The notes under the pieces were generated by a model. That model saw nothing but the letters and a program-made list of their open reading frames with translations, made no database searches and was not told where the DNA came from. Made by a program: the position numbers and the translations under genes. This document shows positions 8,569 to 17,322 of a stretch of 64,000 bases of DNA, piece by piece (positions within the stretch are counted from its first letter, which is position 1; each line of letters opens with the position of its first letter). Source of the stretch: Parabacteroides distasonis ATCC 8503 (lineage in GTDB: Bacteria; Bacteroidota; Bacteroidia; Bacteroidales; Tannerellaceae); NCBI RefSeq assembly GCF_000012845.1, contig NC_009615.1:581501-645500 (forward strand), read 5' to 3'.

Positions 8569-11500
8569 ATGAAGAAAAAGTTGACTTCTGTGCTACTATT
8601 TCTTGCGATGAGCGTAGGAGTAGTTTCGGCACAGACCTCGAAGGTTACCGGTAAGGTAGTCGGAGAAGATGGTGAGCCGGTGATCGGTGCGTCCATTATC
8701 GTAAAAGGAACGACTGTGGGAACAGTTACGGATTTTGACGGTAATTTTACTTTGGATGTTCCTAGTGATGGTAAGCAATTAGTTATTTCATACATCGGTA
8801 TGAAATCCAAGGAGGTAGTTGTGTCTCCCAATGTAAATGTAACATTGATGTCTGATACTCAAAACTTGGATGAGGTCGTGGTTACAGCGATGGGTATCTC
8901 AAAGGAAAAGAAAGCTTTAGGTTATGCCGTGCAAGATGTAAAATCGGATGAGTTAACACAAGGTGCTAACACTAGTTTGTCTGGGGCTTTGCAAGGTAAA
9001 GTATCCGGTATCGATATCGCTTCCTCATCGGGTATGCCAGGCGCATCTTCCAAGATCATGATCCGTGGAGCCCGTTCATTTACAGGGGATAACTCTCCTT
9101 TGTATGTGATCGATGGTATGCCGATCGCTTCTACGGCGGATGTTAATACGGATACTATGAATAATGGTAGTGTTAGTGGAGCTGACTATGCGAACCGTGC
9201 CGTAGACTTAGATCCGAACGATATCGAGAGTATCAACATCTTGAAAGGACAAGCCGCTTCTGCGTTGTATGGTATGCGTGCTTCTAATGGTGTGATCGTT
9301 ATTACTACAAAGAGCGGAAAAGGTGCTCGTAAAGGAAAACCTCAGATCTCATTCAACACGAATCTTGCGTTTGATAAGGTTTCTACATTACCTGAGTTAC
9401 AAACTGAATATGGACAAGGTAATGAAGGTGCTTATAACCCATATTCGGGATTTAGCTGGGGACCGTCTATCTCTGACTTGGCGAATGATCCTGTATATGG
9501 CGGTAATGTACAAAATGAATATACGGAAGGTGGATTGCATAATGGACAATACTATGTGCCTCAGCGTGCTGCGGCAGGATTGGATCCATGGGCTACTCCC
9601 CAAGCTTATAATAATGCGAAAGATTTCTTCCAGACTGGCGTTACTTGGAGTAACTCTGTAAATGTAGCTCAATCTTTCGATAAAGGAAACTATTCATTTT
9701 CTTTGGGTAATACGACTTCTGATGGTATCGTTCGTTCTACGGGAATGGATCGTTATAACGTGAAGCTGTCGGGTGAGGCGCAATTGCATGATAACTGGAC
9801 GACTGGTTTTAACGGAAACTTCGTGACATCAAAGATCAAGAAGCAAGGAACCGCTAATGACGGTGTTACCGCTACGGTTTATACGGCTCCTATCAGTTAT
9901 ACTATGGCGGGCATACCTTCCCATATCGAAGGTGATCCTTATACTCAGAATACGTTCCGTGAGAACTGGATCGATGATGGAAACTGGGCGTGCGACAATA
10001 ATAGCTTTACGGAGAGATCTCAACGTTTCTTCGGGAATGCGTTCTTGAAGTATTCTACTAAATTTGGTACGGACAATCATAAATTGGATGTGAAATACCA
10101 AATTGGTGATGACGCTTATACGACCAATTACTCTGATATTTACGGCTACGGTACAACTGGTTATGCGAATGGTTATGCTAGCGAATACGGTTTTACGGTA
10201 AATGAGATGAACTCATTGTTGACGTTTACGTATAACTGGAATATCAATGAGGACTTCGTATTCGATGCTTTGTTGGGTAATGAGCTTGTAGATAAGCGAA
10301 TCAGTAATACTCAAGCCGTGGGATATAGCTTCAACTTCCCGGGCTGGAACCATTTGAACAACGCTTCTGTATTCAACAGCTCTCATGAGTATAAGAGAAA
10401 ACGTACGGTAGGTAACTTCGCTAGCTTATCTTTGGCTTGGAAGAATATGCTTTATTTGAATGTTACGGGACGTAACGATATCGTGTCTTCTATGCCGAGA
10501 GATAACCGTTCGTTCTTTTATCCTTCCGTATCCCTTGGATGGGTATTCACGGAAGTGGAAGCCTTGAAGAATGATATCTTGACATTTGGTAAGATCCGTG
10601 GCTCTTACGCAGAGGTAGGTATGGCAGGAGAATATGTGCCGTCTTATTATTATACGCCAGGTTATGGTGGTGGTTTCTTCCAGGGAACACCTATTATGTA
10701 TCCGATTAATGGAAATATGGCGTATATTCCTTATTTCGTGGTTTATGATCCGAACTTGAAGCCTCAGAACACGAAGTCTTATGAGCTTGGTGCTGACTTG
10801 ACTTTCTTGAATGGTTTAGTTTCATTGAATTATACGTATTCTCGTCAGAACGTGAAAGACCAAATCTTCGAGGTGCCTTTGGCTGGCTCCACAGGTGCTT
10901 CCAGTATGATGATGAATGGTGGAAAGATGCACTCAAACGTACATGAGATTACATTAGGTATCTCTCCGGTTGATACGAAGAATTTCAAGCTGGACTTCGC
11001 TTTTAACTTCTCAAAGATCGACAATTATGTAGACGAGTTGGCTCCGGGCGTAGAGAGCATTATGTTGGGTGGTTTCGTGACTCCTCAAGTACGTGCAGGT
11101 ATCGGCGATAAATTCCCGGTAATCTATGGTGTTGGTTACAAACGTGATGGCGAAGGACGAATTGTAGTAAACGAAAAAGGTATACCAGAGGCTGGTGAGA
11201 CCCAAGTAATCGGTAAGGTTTCTCCTGATTTCCGTTTGGGTTTCAATACGAATATCGAGTTGTATAAATTCCGTTTGGCTGCTGTATTTGACTGGAAGCA
11301 AGGTGGACAAATGTATAGTGGTACGGCTGGTGAGACGAACTTCTATGGTACAAGTAAGTTATCTGGAGAGGTTCGTAAGAGTGATAAATATCATTTTGAC
11401 TATGCTGCTGTTGAACAGAAGGGCGTAGATGCGGATGGTAAACCTATCTATGTTCCCTATACGGGTGGAGTGAAAGGATCAGATGCAGAGGAGTATTTCA

Positions 11501-11766
11501 AAAGCGTGAGGGGCATTGACGAAGCCTATGTTTATGACAACTCGTTCTTGAAATTGCGTGAACTTTCATTGTCATATCCTGTATATAAGAAAGATAACTT
11601 GAATGTAAACGTGAATGTTTTCGCCCGTAATATCATTGTATGGTCTGAGATAAAAGGCTTCGATCCAGAGGCTACTCAAGGAAATAACAATATGGCTGGC
11701 GCTTTCGAGCGTTTCTCCTTACCGGGTACATCTAGCTACGGTTTTGGTGTCAACGTAAATTTCTAA
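8569..11766 (+). CDS. SusC/RagA-family TonB-dependent outer-membrane transporter (right switch arm, predicted ON)
   Basis: A 1065-residue SusC-type transporter, paralogue of the gene at 4704-7877. Signal peptide ends VVSAQ; carboxypeptidase-regulatory-like domain about 25-100; plug starts NLDEVVVTAMG and includes PLYVIDGMP and IESINILKGQAASALYGMR; the beta barrel ends GFGVNVNF with C-terminal Phe. The ATG at 8569 is homologous to the left copy's start; a GTG two codons upstream is in frame in both. The last third contains insertions relative to the left paralogue (for example around VRKSDKYHFDYAAV and EYFKSVRGIDEAY), the kind of loop change that would alter specificity. It is co-transcribed with susD 22 bp downstream and faces the promoter at 8418-8448. 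Confidence 0.95.
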   Translation: MKKKLTSVLLFLAMSVGVVSAQTSKVTGKVVGEDGEPVIGASIIVKGTTVGTVTDFDGNFTLDVPSDGKQLVISYIGMKSKEVVVSPNVNVTLMSDTQNLDEVVVTAMGISKEKKALGYAVQDVKSDELTQGANTSLSGALQGKVSGIDIASSSGMPGASSKIMIRGARSFTGDNSPLYVIDGMPIASTADVNTDTMNNGSVSGADYANRAVDLDPNDIESINILKGQAASALYGMRASNGVIVITTKSGKGARKGKPQISFNTNLAFDKVSTLPELQTEYGQGNEGAYNPYSGFSWGPSISDLANDPVYGGNVQNEYTEGGLHNGQYYVPQRAAAGLDPWATPQAYNNAKDFFQTGVTWSNSVNVAQSFDKGNYSFSLGNTTSDGIVRSTGMDRYNVKLSGEAQLHDNWTTGFNGNFVTSKIKKQGTANDGVTATVYTAPISYTMAGIPSHIEGDPYTQNTFRENWIDDGNWACDNNSFTERSQRFFGNAFLKYSTKFGTDNHKLDVKYQIGDDAYTTNYSDIYGYGTTGYANGYASEYGFTVNEMNSLLTFTYNWNINEDFVFDALLGNELVDKRISNTQAVGYSFNFPGWNHLNNASVFNSSHEYKRKRTVGNFASLSLAWKNMLYLNVTGRNDIVSSMPRDNRSFFYPSVSLGWVFTEVEALKNDILTFGKIRGSYAEVGMAGEYVPSYYYTPGYGGGFFQGTPIMYPINGNMAYIPYFVVYDPNLKPQNTKSYELGADLTFLNGLVSLNYTYSRQNVKDQIFEVPLAGSTGASSMMMNGGKMHSNVHEITLGISPVDTKNFKLDFAFNFSKIDNYVDELAPGVESIMLGGFVTPQVRAGIGDKFPVIYGVGYKRDGEGRIVVNEKGIPEAGETQVIGKVSPDFRLGFNTNIELYKFRLAAVFDWKQGGQMYSGTAGETNFYGTSKLSGEVRKSDKYHFDYAAVEQKGVDADGKPIYVPYTGGVKGSDAEEYFKSVRGIDEAYVYDNSFLKLRELSLSYPVYKKDNLNVNVNVFARNIIVWSEIKGFDPEATQGNNNMAGAFERFSLPGTSSYGFGVNVNF

Positions 11767-11788
11767 TTTATAAAGAAGACAGATATAT

Positions 11789-13357
11789 ATGAATACAATA
11801 ATAAAATCATTTAAAGGGTTGGCTGTTATGTCGGCCGTATCCTTGGCATTGGCTGGATGTTCCGAGGATGTAATGGATCGGATTAACCAAGATACGAGCC
11901 ATACAAATAGCGTGGATGGCAAATTTATCTTGGCCGACTTGATTACTTCTACTGCATTTTCCAACGTTAGCGGAGACTTCAATACCTATTCATCTTCCTA
12001 CGTGGAATATGAAGTGGGTATCGAAAACCAGTTATATAACGCGGAAATTCGTTTGAATGAGCCTTCTGCCTCTTCTACGTTTGAGAATACGTGGGGAAAT
12101 GTTTATACAAGCTTGAAGAACGCTCGTGTTATTATCGGTCAATGTCAAGAAGGTAAGCGTGATGAGGGAAATTTAGTGACGAGAGGTATCGCTGAGGTCA
12201 TGGAAGCTTACAATGGCGCTCTATTGGCGGATATATTTGGAGATACACCTTATAGTGAAGCTTCTTTATTGGATGAGAATGGCTCACCGGTGAATATGAA
12301 TCCTAAAATAGATAAGCAAGAGGAGATTTATGTCTCTATAATGGCCTCCTTGGACAAGGCGATCGAGGATTTGAATCAGTCTGATCGTTCACCGGTTGGT
12401 ACGTATGATTATTTGTATAATGGAGATGCCGAGAAATGGATTAAATTCGCTTATGGTTTGAAGGCTCGTTATACGATGCGTCTGATCAATCGTTCCACGG
12501 ATAAGCAAGCTGACTTGAATAAGGTTTTGGACTATGTATCAAAATCTTTTACTTCTGCGGATGACGAGGCTGCATACGCTGTCTATGATGCGAATAATAT
12601 CAACCCATTCTTTGGTTACTTCGATTCTCGCGCTGGTTTTGCCAATAGCCAGAGCTTGACGGACAAGTTGATTGAGCGTAAAGATCCTCGATTGGAAAGA
12701 GTGATGCTTTCTCCTACTACGGCTGACAAGAAACGCGTACAGGTTACAGGCTCTGCTGATAAGAACTTAGTTCCGGCCCCGAATGGTACTCCTGAGCAGA
12801 ATATGCAGAAATATGGTGTTTCCGCCTTTGTATATTCAAACACGGCTCCTACGATGTTGATGAGTTATCATGAGTTGAAATTCTTGCAAGCTGAGGCGTT
12901 ATGTCGCTTAAACCGTACGTCTGACGCCGAGAAAGCGTTGAAAGAGGCGGTAGCTGCCGGAATCGCAAATGCTGAGAGAAGTGTCTCTTCTGCTATCACT
13001 TATATGGGTAGCAAAATGGTCGTGAATTCAGAAAAAATGACAGAGGAGACGGCCAATACATATTTCGATAACCAAGTTAAACCGTTGTTTGCTGTAAATC
13101 CTTTGAAAGAGACCATGATCCAGAAATATCTGGCTTTGTGGGGGGCATCGGGAGAGGCTACCGAGACTTTTAATGATATCCGTAGAATGAAAGGATTAGG
13201 AGAGAATTTCGTGACATTGGCGAATACGAAAAAATTCCCTCTTCGTATGCCTTATGGTAATAGTGACGTGGTATCAAATCCGGAAGTAAAAGCCGCTTAT
13301 GGCGACGGTCAATACGTATATTCAGAGCCTGTATGGTGGGCTGGCGGAACTCGCTAA
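11789..13357 (+). CDS. SusD/RagB-like nutrient-binding lipoprotein (right switch arm)
   Basis: A 522-residue SusD_2-type lipoprotein. Signal peptide and lipobox are seen in AVSLALAGCSEDVMDRIN, with the lipidated Cys at residue 23. TPR-like helices follow, including MLMSYHELKFLQAEALCRLNR, and the end EPVWWAGGTR is shared with the left paralogue. It starts 22 bp after its susC and is closed by a terminator at 13384, so susC-susD form a two-gene unit. Surface-exposed lipid-anchored lid of the SusC pore by family knowledge; ligand unknown. Confidence 0.92.
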   Translation: MNTIIKSFKGLAVMSAVSLALAGCSEDVMDRINQDTSHTNSVDGKFILADLITSTAFSNVSGDFNTYSSSYVEYEVGIENQLYNAEIRLNEPSASSTFENTWGNVYTSLKNARVIIGQCQEGKRDEGNLVTRGIAEVMEAYNGALLADIFGDTPYSEASLLDENGSPVNMNPKIDKQEEIYVSIMASLDKAIEDLNQSDRSPVGTYDYLYNGDAEKWIKFAYGLKARYTMRLINRSTDKQADLNKVLDYVSKSFTSADDEAAYAVYDANNINPFFGYFDSRAGFANSQSLTDKLIERKDPRLERVMLSPTTADKKRVQVTGSADKNLVPAPNGTPEQNMQKYGVSAFVYSNTAPTMLMSYHELKFLQAEALCRLNRTSDAEKALKEAVAAGIANAERSVSSAITYMGSKMVVNSEKMTEETANTYFDNQVKPLFAVNPLKETMIQKYLALWGASGEATETFNDIRRMKGLGENFVTLANTKKFPLRMPYGNSDVVSNPEVKAAYGDGQYVYSEPVWWAGGTR

Positions 13358-13383
13358 TCTAACATATATAATATAAGGTATAG

Positions 13384-13419
13384 GGTGCCTCTCCGATTAT
13401 GGAGGGGCATCTTTTTTTG
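13384..13419 (+). terminator. Terminator of the right SusCD operon
   Basis: Stem GGTGCCTCTCC / GGAGGGGCATC (one G-T pair) with a short AT loop, followed by seven T. It lies 26 bp after the susD stop. Confidence 0.85.
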
Positions 13420-13802
13420 TTATATATCTTACATGTTTTGATTGCTTCCCTTATCCCATTTCCTTGGAAGGCTTATTGGTTTTATATGGAAATATAGATC
13501 ATCTAACAATTGGTGCATGATCATCTAACAGTCGTTGCATGATCATGCACCAACTGTTGGACGATCATGCACCAGTTGATAGATATTTAATGCTTCAAGA
13601 AAGAAGGTATAATGTGTTAAGAAGATATCGCTAAAAGTACGGGATAAAAAGGATAGGGAACTAAGGGAATGTTAAATTTTTATTGTCATAATGTTAGTAT
13701 ATTATATGGGTGAAAGTGTGTTTGTGATGATTACTCTTTCATTATGTCACTATTTCCTGTTGTTTAACATTCTTTTTATACGATAAATTTCTTGACTTAT
13801 CC
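13420..13802. other. Intergenic stretch with repeat array and nested inverted repeats, no gene seen
   Basis: Between the susD terminator and the rarA promoter I find no supportable ORF. The stretch holds the 22-bp tandem array at 13497-13584 and nested inverted repeats: GAATGTTAAA (13667-13676) with TTTAACATTC (13763-13772), and CATAATG (13687-13693) with CATTATG (13740-13746). A structured RNA is possible but no promoter for it was found. Confidence 0.5.
13497..13584. repeat. Array A: four 22-bp tandem units, two direct then two inverted
   Basis: Four units start at 13497, 13519, 13541 and 13563, exactly 22 bp apart, each opening with GATCAT. Units 1-2 read CTAACA...TGCAT; units 3-4 read GCACCA... 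and match the reverse complement of units 1-2 (unit 3 against inverted unit 1 differs at about three positions). Each unit is itself an imperfect dyad around CAAC/GTTG. Similar arrays with unrelated sequence occur at 30162, 51616, 56057 and 57882. Confidence 0.85.
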
Positions 13803-13833
13803 TTTGAAAAGTAAATAAAATGTCCGACTTTTG
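13803..13833 (+). promoter_or_regulatory. rarA promoter, predicted to give a leaderless or near-leaderless mRNA
   Basis: TTTG at 13803-13806, 19-bp spacer, then GACTTTTG at 13826-13833 (consensus TAnnTTTG, one mismatch). Transcription would begin about 5-7 bp later, which is at the ATG 13839 itself. Confidence 0.5.
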
Positions 13834-13838
13834 CTTCC

Positions 13839-15110
13839 ATGATGAGTCAACCATTAGCAGAGAGATTACGTCCGAAGACGTTGGATGATTATATCGGACA
13901 GAAGCACCTGGTAGGCCAGGGAGCCGTGTTGAGGAAGATGATTGATGCGGGACGGGTTCCCTCTTTTATATTGTGGGGGCCGCCGGGAGTAGGGAAGACT
14001 ACCTTAGCGCAAATCATAGCGAATAAGTTGGATGCGCCTTTTTATACGTTAAGCGCGATCAGTTCGGGAGTGAAGGACGTGCGGGAGGTGATAGAGAAGG
14101 CCAAGAGCAACCGCTTCTTCAATACGGTATCGCCGATATTGTTTATTGATGAGATACACCGGTTCAGTAAGTCGCAGCAAGACTCATTGCTGAACGCCGT
14201 GGAGACGGGCGTGGTGACGCTGATTGGGGCAACCACGGAGAATCCCTCGTTCGAGGTAATCCGTCCTTTGTTATCCCGTTGTCAGGTGTACGTGTTGAAA
14301 TCGCTGGACAAGAATGACTTGCTTACGCTATTGTATAAGGCGATCGCCGAGGATGTCGTTCTGAAGGATAAAAACATAAGGCTGACGGAAACGGATGCCA
14401 TGTTACGTTACTCGGGAGGAGACGCCCGGAAGTTGCTGAATATTCTGGAACTGGTGGTGTCTGCCGAGGAGAGTGACGATATTGAGATTCTGGATGAGAA
14501 GGTAGTGGAGAGGTTGCAGGAGAACCCTGCGGCGTATGATAAGGGAGGGGAGATGCATTACGATATAATCTCCGCTTTTATCAAGTCGATCCGGGGTAGC
14601 GATCCCGATGGCGCCATTTACTGGCTCGCCCGTATGGTGGCCGGGGGAGAAGACCCTGAGTTTATCGCACGGCGGTTGGTGATCTCCGCTTCTGAGGATA
14701 TCGGATTGGCGAATCCGAATGCGCTTTTGCTGGCGAACGCATGTTTCGATGCCTTGAAGAAGATCGGCTGGCCGGAGGGCCGGATCATCCTGGCCGAGAC
14801 GACCGTTTATCTGGCTTGCAGCCCGAAAAGTAATTCGGCCTATATGGCGATCAACGACGCTTTGGCACTTGTTAACCGGACTGGGAATTTACCCGTACCG
14901 CTTCATCTACGCAACGCGCCTACCAAATTAATGGCTGAACTGGAGTATGGCAAGGAATATAAATATGCGCACGACTACGAAAATCATTTTGTAAAGCAGG
15001 AGTATCTTCCGAAGGATATTTTGGGCGAACGTTTGTGGAAAGGACAGGAAAATCCGGCCGAGCACAAACTAATTGAGCAAATGAGGCGCCTTTGGGGAGA
15101 TCGTTTTTAA
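13839..15110 (+). CDS. rarA: Replication-associated recombination protein A, AAA+ ATPase
   Basis: A 423-residue RarA/MgsA (WHIP/Mgs1 family) protein that acts at stalled replication forks with SSB. Walker A GPPGVGKT at 47-54 and Walker B ILFIDEIHRF are intact; AAA+ lid and the C-terminal MgsA tetramerisation region (ISAFIKSIRGSDPDGAIYWLARM onward) are present. Full family length. Two ATG codons in a row open the gene; MSQPLAERLRPKTLDDYIGQ is the usual N-terminus, so either ATG fits. Single gene, flanked by a repeat-rich gap upstream and serC downstream. Confidence 0.96.
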   Translation: MMSQPLAERLRPKTLDDYIGQKHLVGQGAVLRKMIDAGRVPSFILWGPPGVGKTTLAQIIANKLDAPFYTLSAISSGVKDVREVIEKAKSNRFFNTVSPILFIDEIHRFSKSQQDSLLNAVETGVVTLIGATTENPSFEVIRPLLSRCQVYVLKSLDKNDLLTLLYKAIAEDVVLKDKNIRLTETDAMLRYSGGDARKLLNILELVVSAEESDDIEILDEKVVERLQENPAAYDKGGEMHYDIISAFIKSIRGSDPDGAIYWLARMVAGGEDPEFIARRLVISASEDIGLANPNALLLANACFDALKKIGWPEGRIILAETTVYLACSPKSNSAYMAINDALALVNRTGNLPVPLHLRNAPTKLMAELEYGKEYKYAHDYENHFVKQEYLPKDILGERLWKGQENPAEHKLIEQMRRLWGDRF

Positions 15111-15163
15111 TTGACATATTCTGATTGTAAATTAAAAAATGCTCGAAAAGTGTCGGCAAATGA

Positions 15164-15208
15164 GAAAAAATAGTTACATTAGCCGCCTGTTTTTGAAAAA
15201 ATAGTTAC
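15164..15208 (+). repeat. Two 14-bp direct repeats upstream of serC
   Basis: GAAAAAATAGTTAC occurs at 15164-15177 and again at 15195-15208, 31 bp apart, in the 132-bp gap before serC. A duplicated regulatory site is possible; I see no clear -33/-7 pair. Confidence 0.55.
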
Positions 15209-15242
15209 TTTATTTATAATAACATTCTAAAAAGACATTGGT

Positions 15243-16310
15243 ATGAAGAAGCACAATTTTTATGCAGGTCCTTCTATCTTGAGCGAGTATACAATTAAGA
15301 ATACAGCCGCTGCGGTAGAAAATTTTGCGGGTATGGGGTTATCACTTCTTGAGATCTCTCATAGAAGTAAGGAGTTTGTAGCCGTAAACGACGAGGCACG
15401 TGCGTTGATCAAGGAATTACTGGATGTTCCGGCAGGCTATGAGGTTGTATTCATGGGCGGTGGCGCCAGCATGCAGTTCTGTATGGTTCCTTACAATCTG
15501 TTGAATAAGAAAGCCTCTTATTTGGATACCGGCACATGGGCTTCGAACGCTATCAAGGAAGCTAAGTTGTTTGGGGAGGTAGATGTTGTCGCTTCTTCCA
15601 AAGACAAGAACTATACTTACATCCCGAAGGGTTATGCGATCGCTGATGACTCGGATTATTTCCATTTTACTTCTAATAATACGATTTACGGAACAGAGAT
15701 GCGTAAGGATCCGGATGTGAAGCAACGTTTGGTTTGCGATATGTCTTCCGATATTTTCTCTCGTCCGATCGATATTTCCAAATATGATATTATCTATGCG
15801 GGTGCTCAAAAGAACTTGGCTCCTGCCGGCGTGACTTTGGCTATCGTTCGTGTGGACGCTTTAGGACATGTAGACCGTCCGATCCCGACCATGTTGAACT
15901 ACGCTACCCATATTAAAAAGGATTCTATGTTCAATACACCTCCTGTATTGCCTATTTACGCGGCTTTACAGACCTTGAAATGGTATAAGGAACAAGGTGG
16001 TATCGCCGCTATGGAGAAGAAGGATCTTGAGAACGCGGCGATCTTATACGATGAGATCGATCGCAATAAGTTGTTCCGTGGTACGGTAGCGGAGGAAGAT
16101 CGTTCGATCATGAATGTTTGTTTCGTGATGAATGATGAGTATAAGGAGTTGGAGGACGAGTTCAGTAAATATGCTACTGCCGCTGGTATGGTAGGTATCA
16201 AGGGACACCGTTCTGTAGGTGGTTTCCGTGCCTCTCTTTATAACGCGATGCCGAAGAGCAGCGTGGAGGCTTTGGTAGCTTGCATGAAAGAGTTCGAGAA
16301 ACAACATTAA
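15243..16310 (+). CDS. serC: Phosphoserine aminotransferase
   Basis: A 355-residue class-V PLP aminotransferase that converts 3-phosphohydroxypyruvate and glutamate to phosphoserine (serine synthesis; in many bacteria also pyridoxine synthesis). The N-terminus [25 protein letters not shown] and the lysine region [17 protein letters not shown] with the PLP-binding Lys are diagnostic. Full length. It is followed 17 bp later by serA, so the first two serine-pathway enzymes form an operon. Confidence 0.97.
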   Translation: MKKHNFYAGPSILSEYTIKNTAAAVENFAGMGLSLLEISHRSKEFVAVNDEARALIKELLDVPAGYEVVFMGGGASMQFCMVPYNLLNKKASYLDTGTWASNAIKEAKLFGEVDVVASSKDKNYTYIPKGYAIADDSDYFHFTSNNTIYGTEMRKDPDVKQRLVCDMSSDIFSRPIDISKYDIIYAGAQKNLAPAGVTLAIVRVDALGHVDRPIPTMLNYATHIKKDSMFNTPPVLPIYAALQTLKWYKEQGGIAAMEKKDLENAAILYDEIDRNKLFRGTVAEEDRSIMNVCFVMNDEYKELEDEFSKYATAAGMVGIKGHRSVGGFRASLYNAMPKSSVEALVACMKEFEKQH

Positions 16311-16312
16311 TT

Positions 16313-16320
16313 AAGGAGGA
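16313..16320 (+). promoter_or_regulatory. Strong Shine-Dalgarno site before serA
   Basis: AAGGAGGA lies 7 bp before the ATG at 16328. A full Shine-Dalgarno is unusual in Bacteroidetes and settles the serA start over an upstream in-frame codon at 16280 that would overlap serC. Confidence 0.8.
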
Positions 16321-16327
16321 TTCAGAC

Positions 16328-17251
16328 ATGGCAAAGATATTAGTTGCTACAGAGAAACCTTTCGCCGCTGTCGCTGTGAAAGGCATCCGGGAGGTAGTGG
16401 AAGGCGCTGGCATGGAACTGGCTCTTTTGGAGAAATATACAGAGAAGGCGCAATTGCTGGATGCGGTTAAGGATGCCGATGCCGTGATTATCCGTAGCGA
16501 TAAGGTGGACGCTGAGGTATTGGATGCCGCTAAGAACCTGAAGATCGTGGTTCGTGCCGGTGCGGGGTATGATAACGTGGACTTGGATGCGGCTACTGCC
16601 CATAAGGTATGCGTGATGAATACGCCGGGACAAAACTCTAACGCTGTCGCCGAATTGGTATTCGGTATGTTGGTGTACGGGGTTCGTAATTTCTATAACG
16701 GAACTTCCGGAACAGAGTTGAAAGGAAAGAAATTGGGTATCTTGGCTTATGGAAACGTGGGCCGTAACGTGGCTCGTATCGCTAAAGGCTTCGGTATGGA
16801 GGTTTACGCTTATGACGCGTTCTGTCCGGCTTCCGTGATTGAGGCCGATGGTGTGAAGGCTGTAGCTTCTACGGCGGACTTGTTCAAGGCTTGCCAGATC
16901 GTTTCCTTGCATATCCCGGCTACGGCCGAGACGAAGGGTTCTATCAATTTCGAGTTGATGAATTCCATGCCGAAGGGGGCTATCGTAGTGAATACGGCTC
17001 GTAAGGAGGTGATGGATGAGGCTGGCCTCGCTAAGATGTTGGAAGAGCGTCCGGATTTCAAGTACTTGACAGATATTATGCCCGCTATCCATGCGGAATT
17101 GGCCGAAAAATATGCCGGTCGTTATTTCAGCACCCCGAAAAAGATGGGTGCCCAGACCGCCGAGGCTAATATCAACGCTGGTATCGCCGCCGCCAAGCAG
17201 ATCGTTGATTTCTTGGTGAATGGCAATGAAAAGTATCGGGTTAATAAATGA
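16328..17251 (+). CDS. serA: D-3-phosphoglycerate dehydrogenase, short form
   Basis: A 307-residue D-2-hydroxyacid dehydrogenase that oxidises 3-phosphoglycerate to 3-phosphohydroxypyruvate, feeding the SerC reaction encoded just upstream. Substrate-binding half contains VRAGAGYDNVDLDAA; the NAD Rossmann motif is seen as GILAYGNVGRNVA (GxxxxGxxG). The protein ends soon after the second catalytic half and has no ACT or ASB regulatory domain, so serine feedback through ACT is not expected. Start set by a strong Shine-Dalgarno. Confidence 0.93.
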   Translation: MAKILVATEKPFAAVAVKGIREVVEGAGMELALLEKYTEKAQLLDAVKDADAVIIRSDKVDAEVLDAAKNLKIVVRAGAGYDNVDLDAATAHKVCVMNTPGQNSNAVAELVFGMLVYGVRNFYNGTSGTELKGKKLGILAYGNVGRNVARIAKGFGMEVYAYDAFCPASVIEADGVKAVASTADLFKACQIVSLHIPATAETKGSINFELMNSMPKGAIVVNTARKEVMDEAGLAKMLEERPDFKYLTDIMPAIHAELAEKYAGRYFSTPKKMGAQTAEANINAGIAAAKQIVDFLVNGNEKYRVNK

Positions 17252-17263
17252 GAATATCCGGTT

Positions 17264-17290
17264 GTAGAGACGGGTACGCCCCGTCTCTAC
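17264..17290. repeat. REP-like palindrome copy 1
   Basis: GTAGAGACGGG and its inverse CCCGTCTCTAC around a 5-nt centre. The same palindrome recurs at 63212-63243. It lies just after serA and may also act as a terminator or attenuator before the DUF1015 gene. Confidence 0.85.
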
Positions 17291-17322
17291 ATTGATACAT
17301 AAACCAATTAGATTTAATTACC

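Noticed and set aside
8538..8831. 97-residue minus-strand frame over the start of the right susC
   Set aside because: It is the mirror of the susC coding sequence, and the same shadow appears over the left susC.
13497..13584. CRISPR-like interpretation of the tandem 22-bp arrays
   Set aside because: There is no constant repeat separated by unique spacers, unit orientation flips, arrays are only 3-5 units long, and no cas genes are present.
15111..15242. Riboswitch or leader attenuator before serC
   Set aside because: I could find no conserved aptamer-like helices or terminator; only two 14-bp direct repeats are visible.
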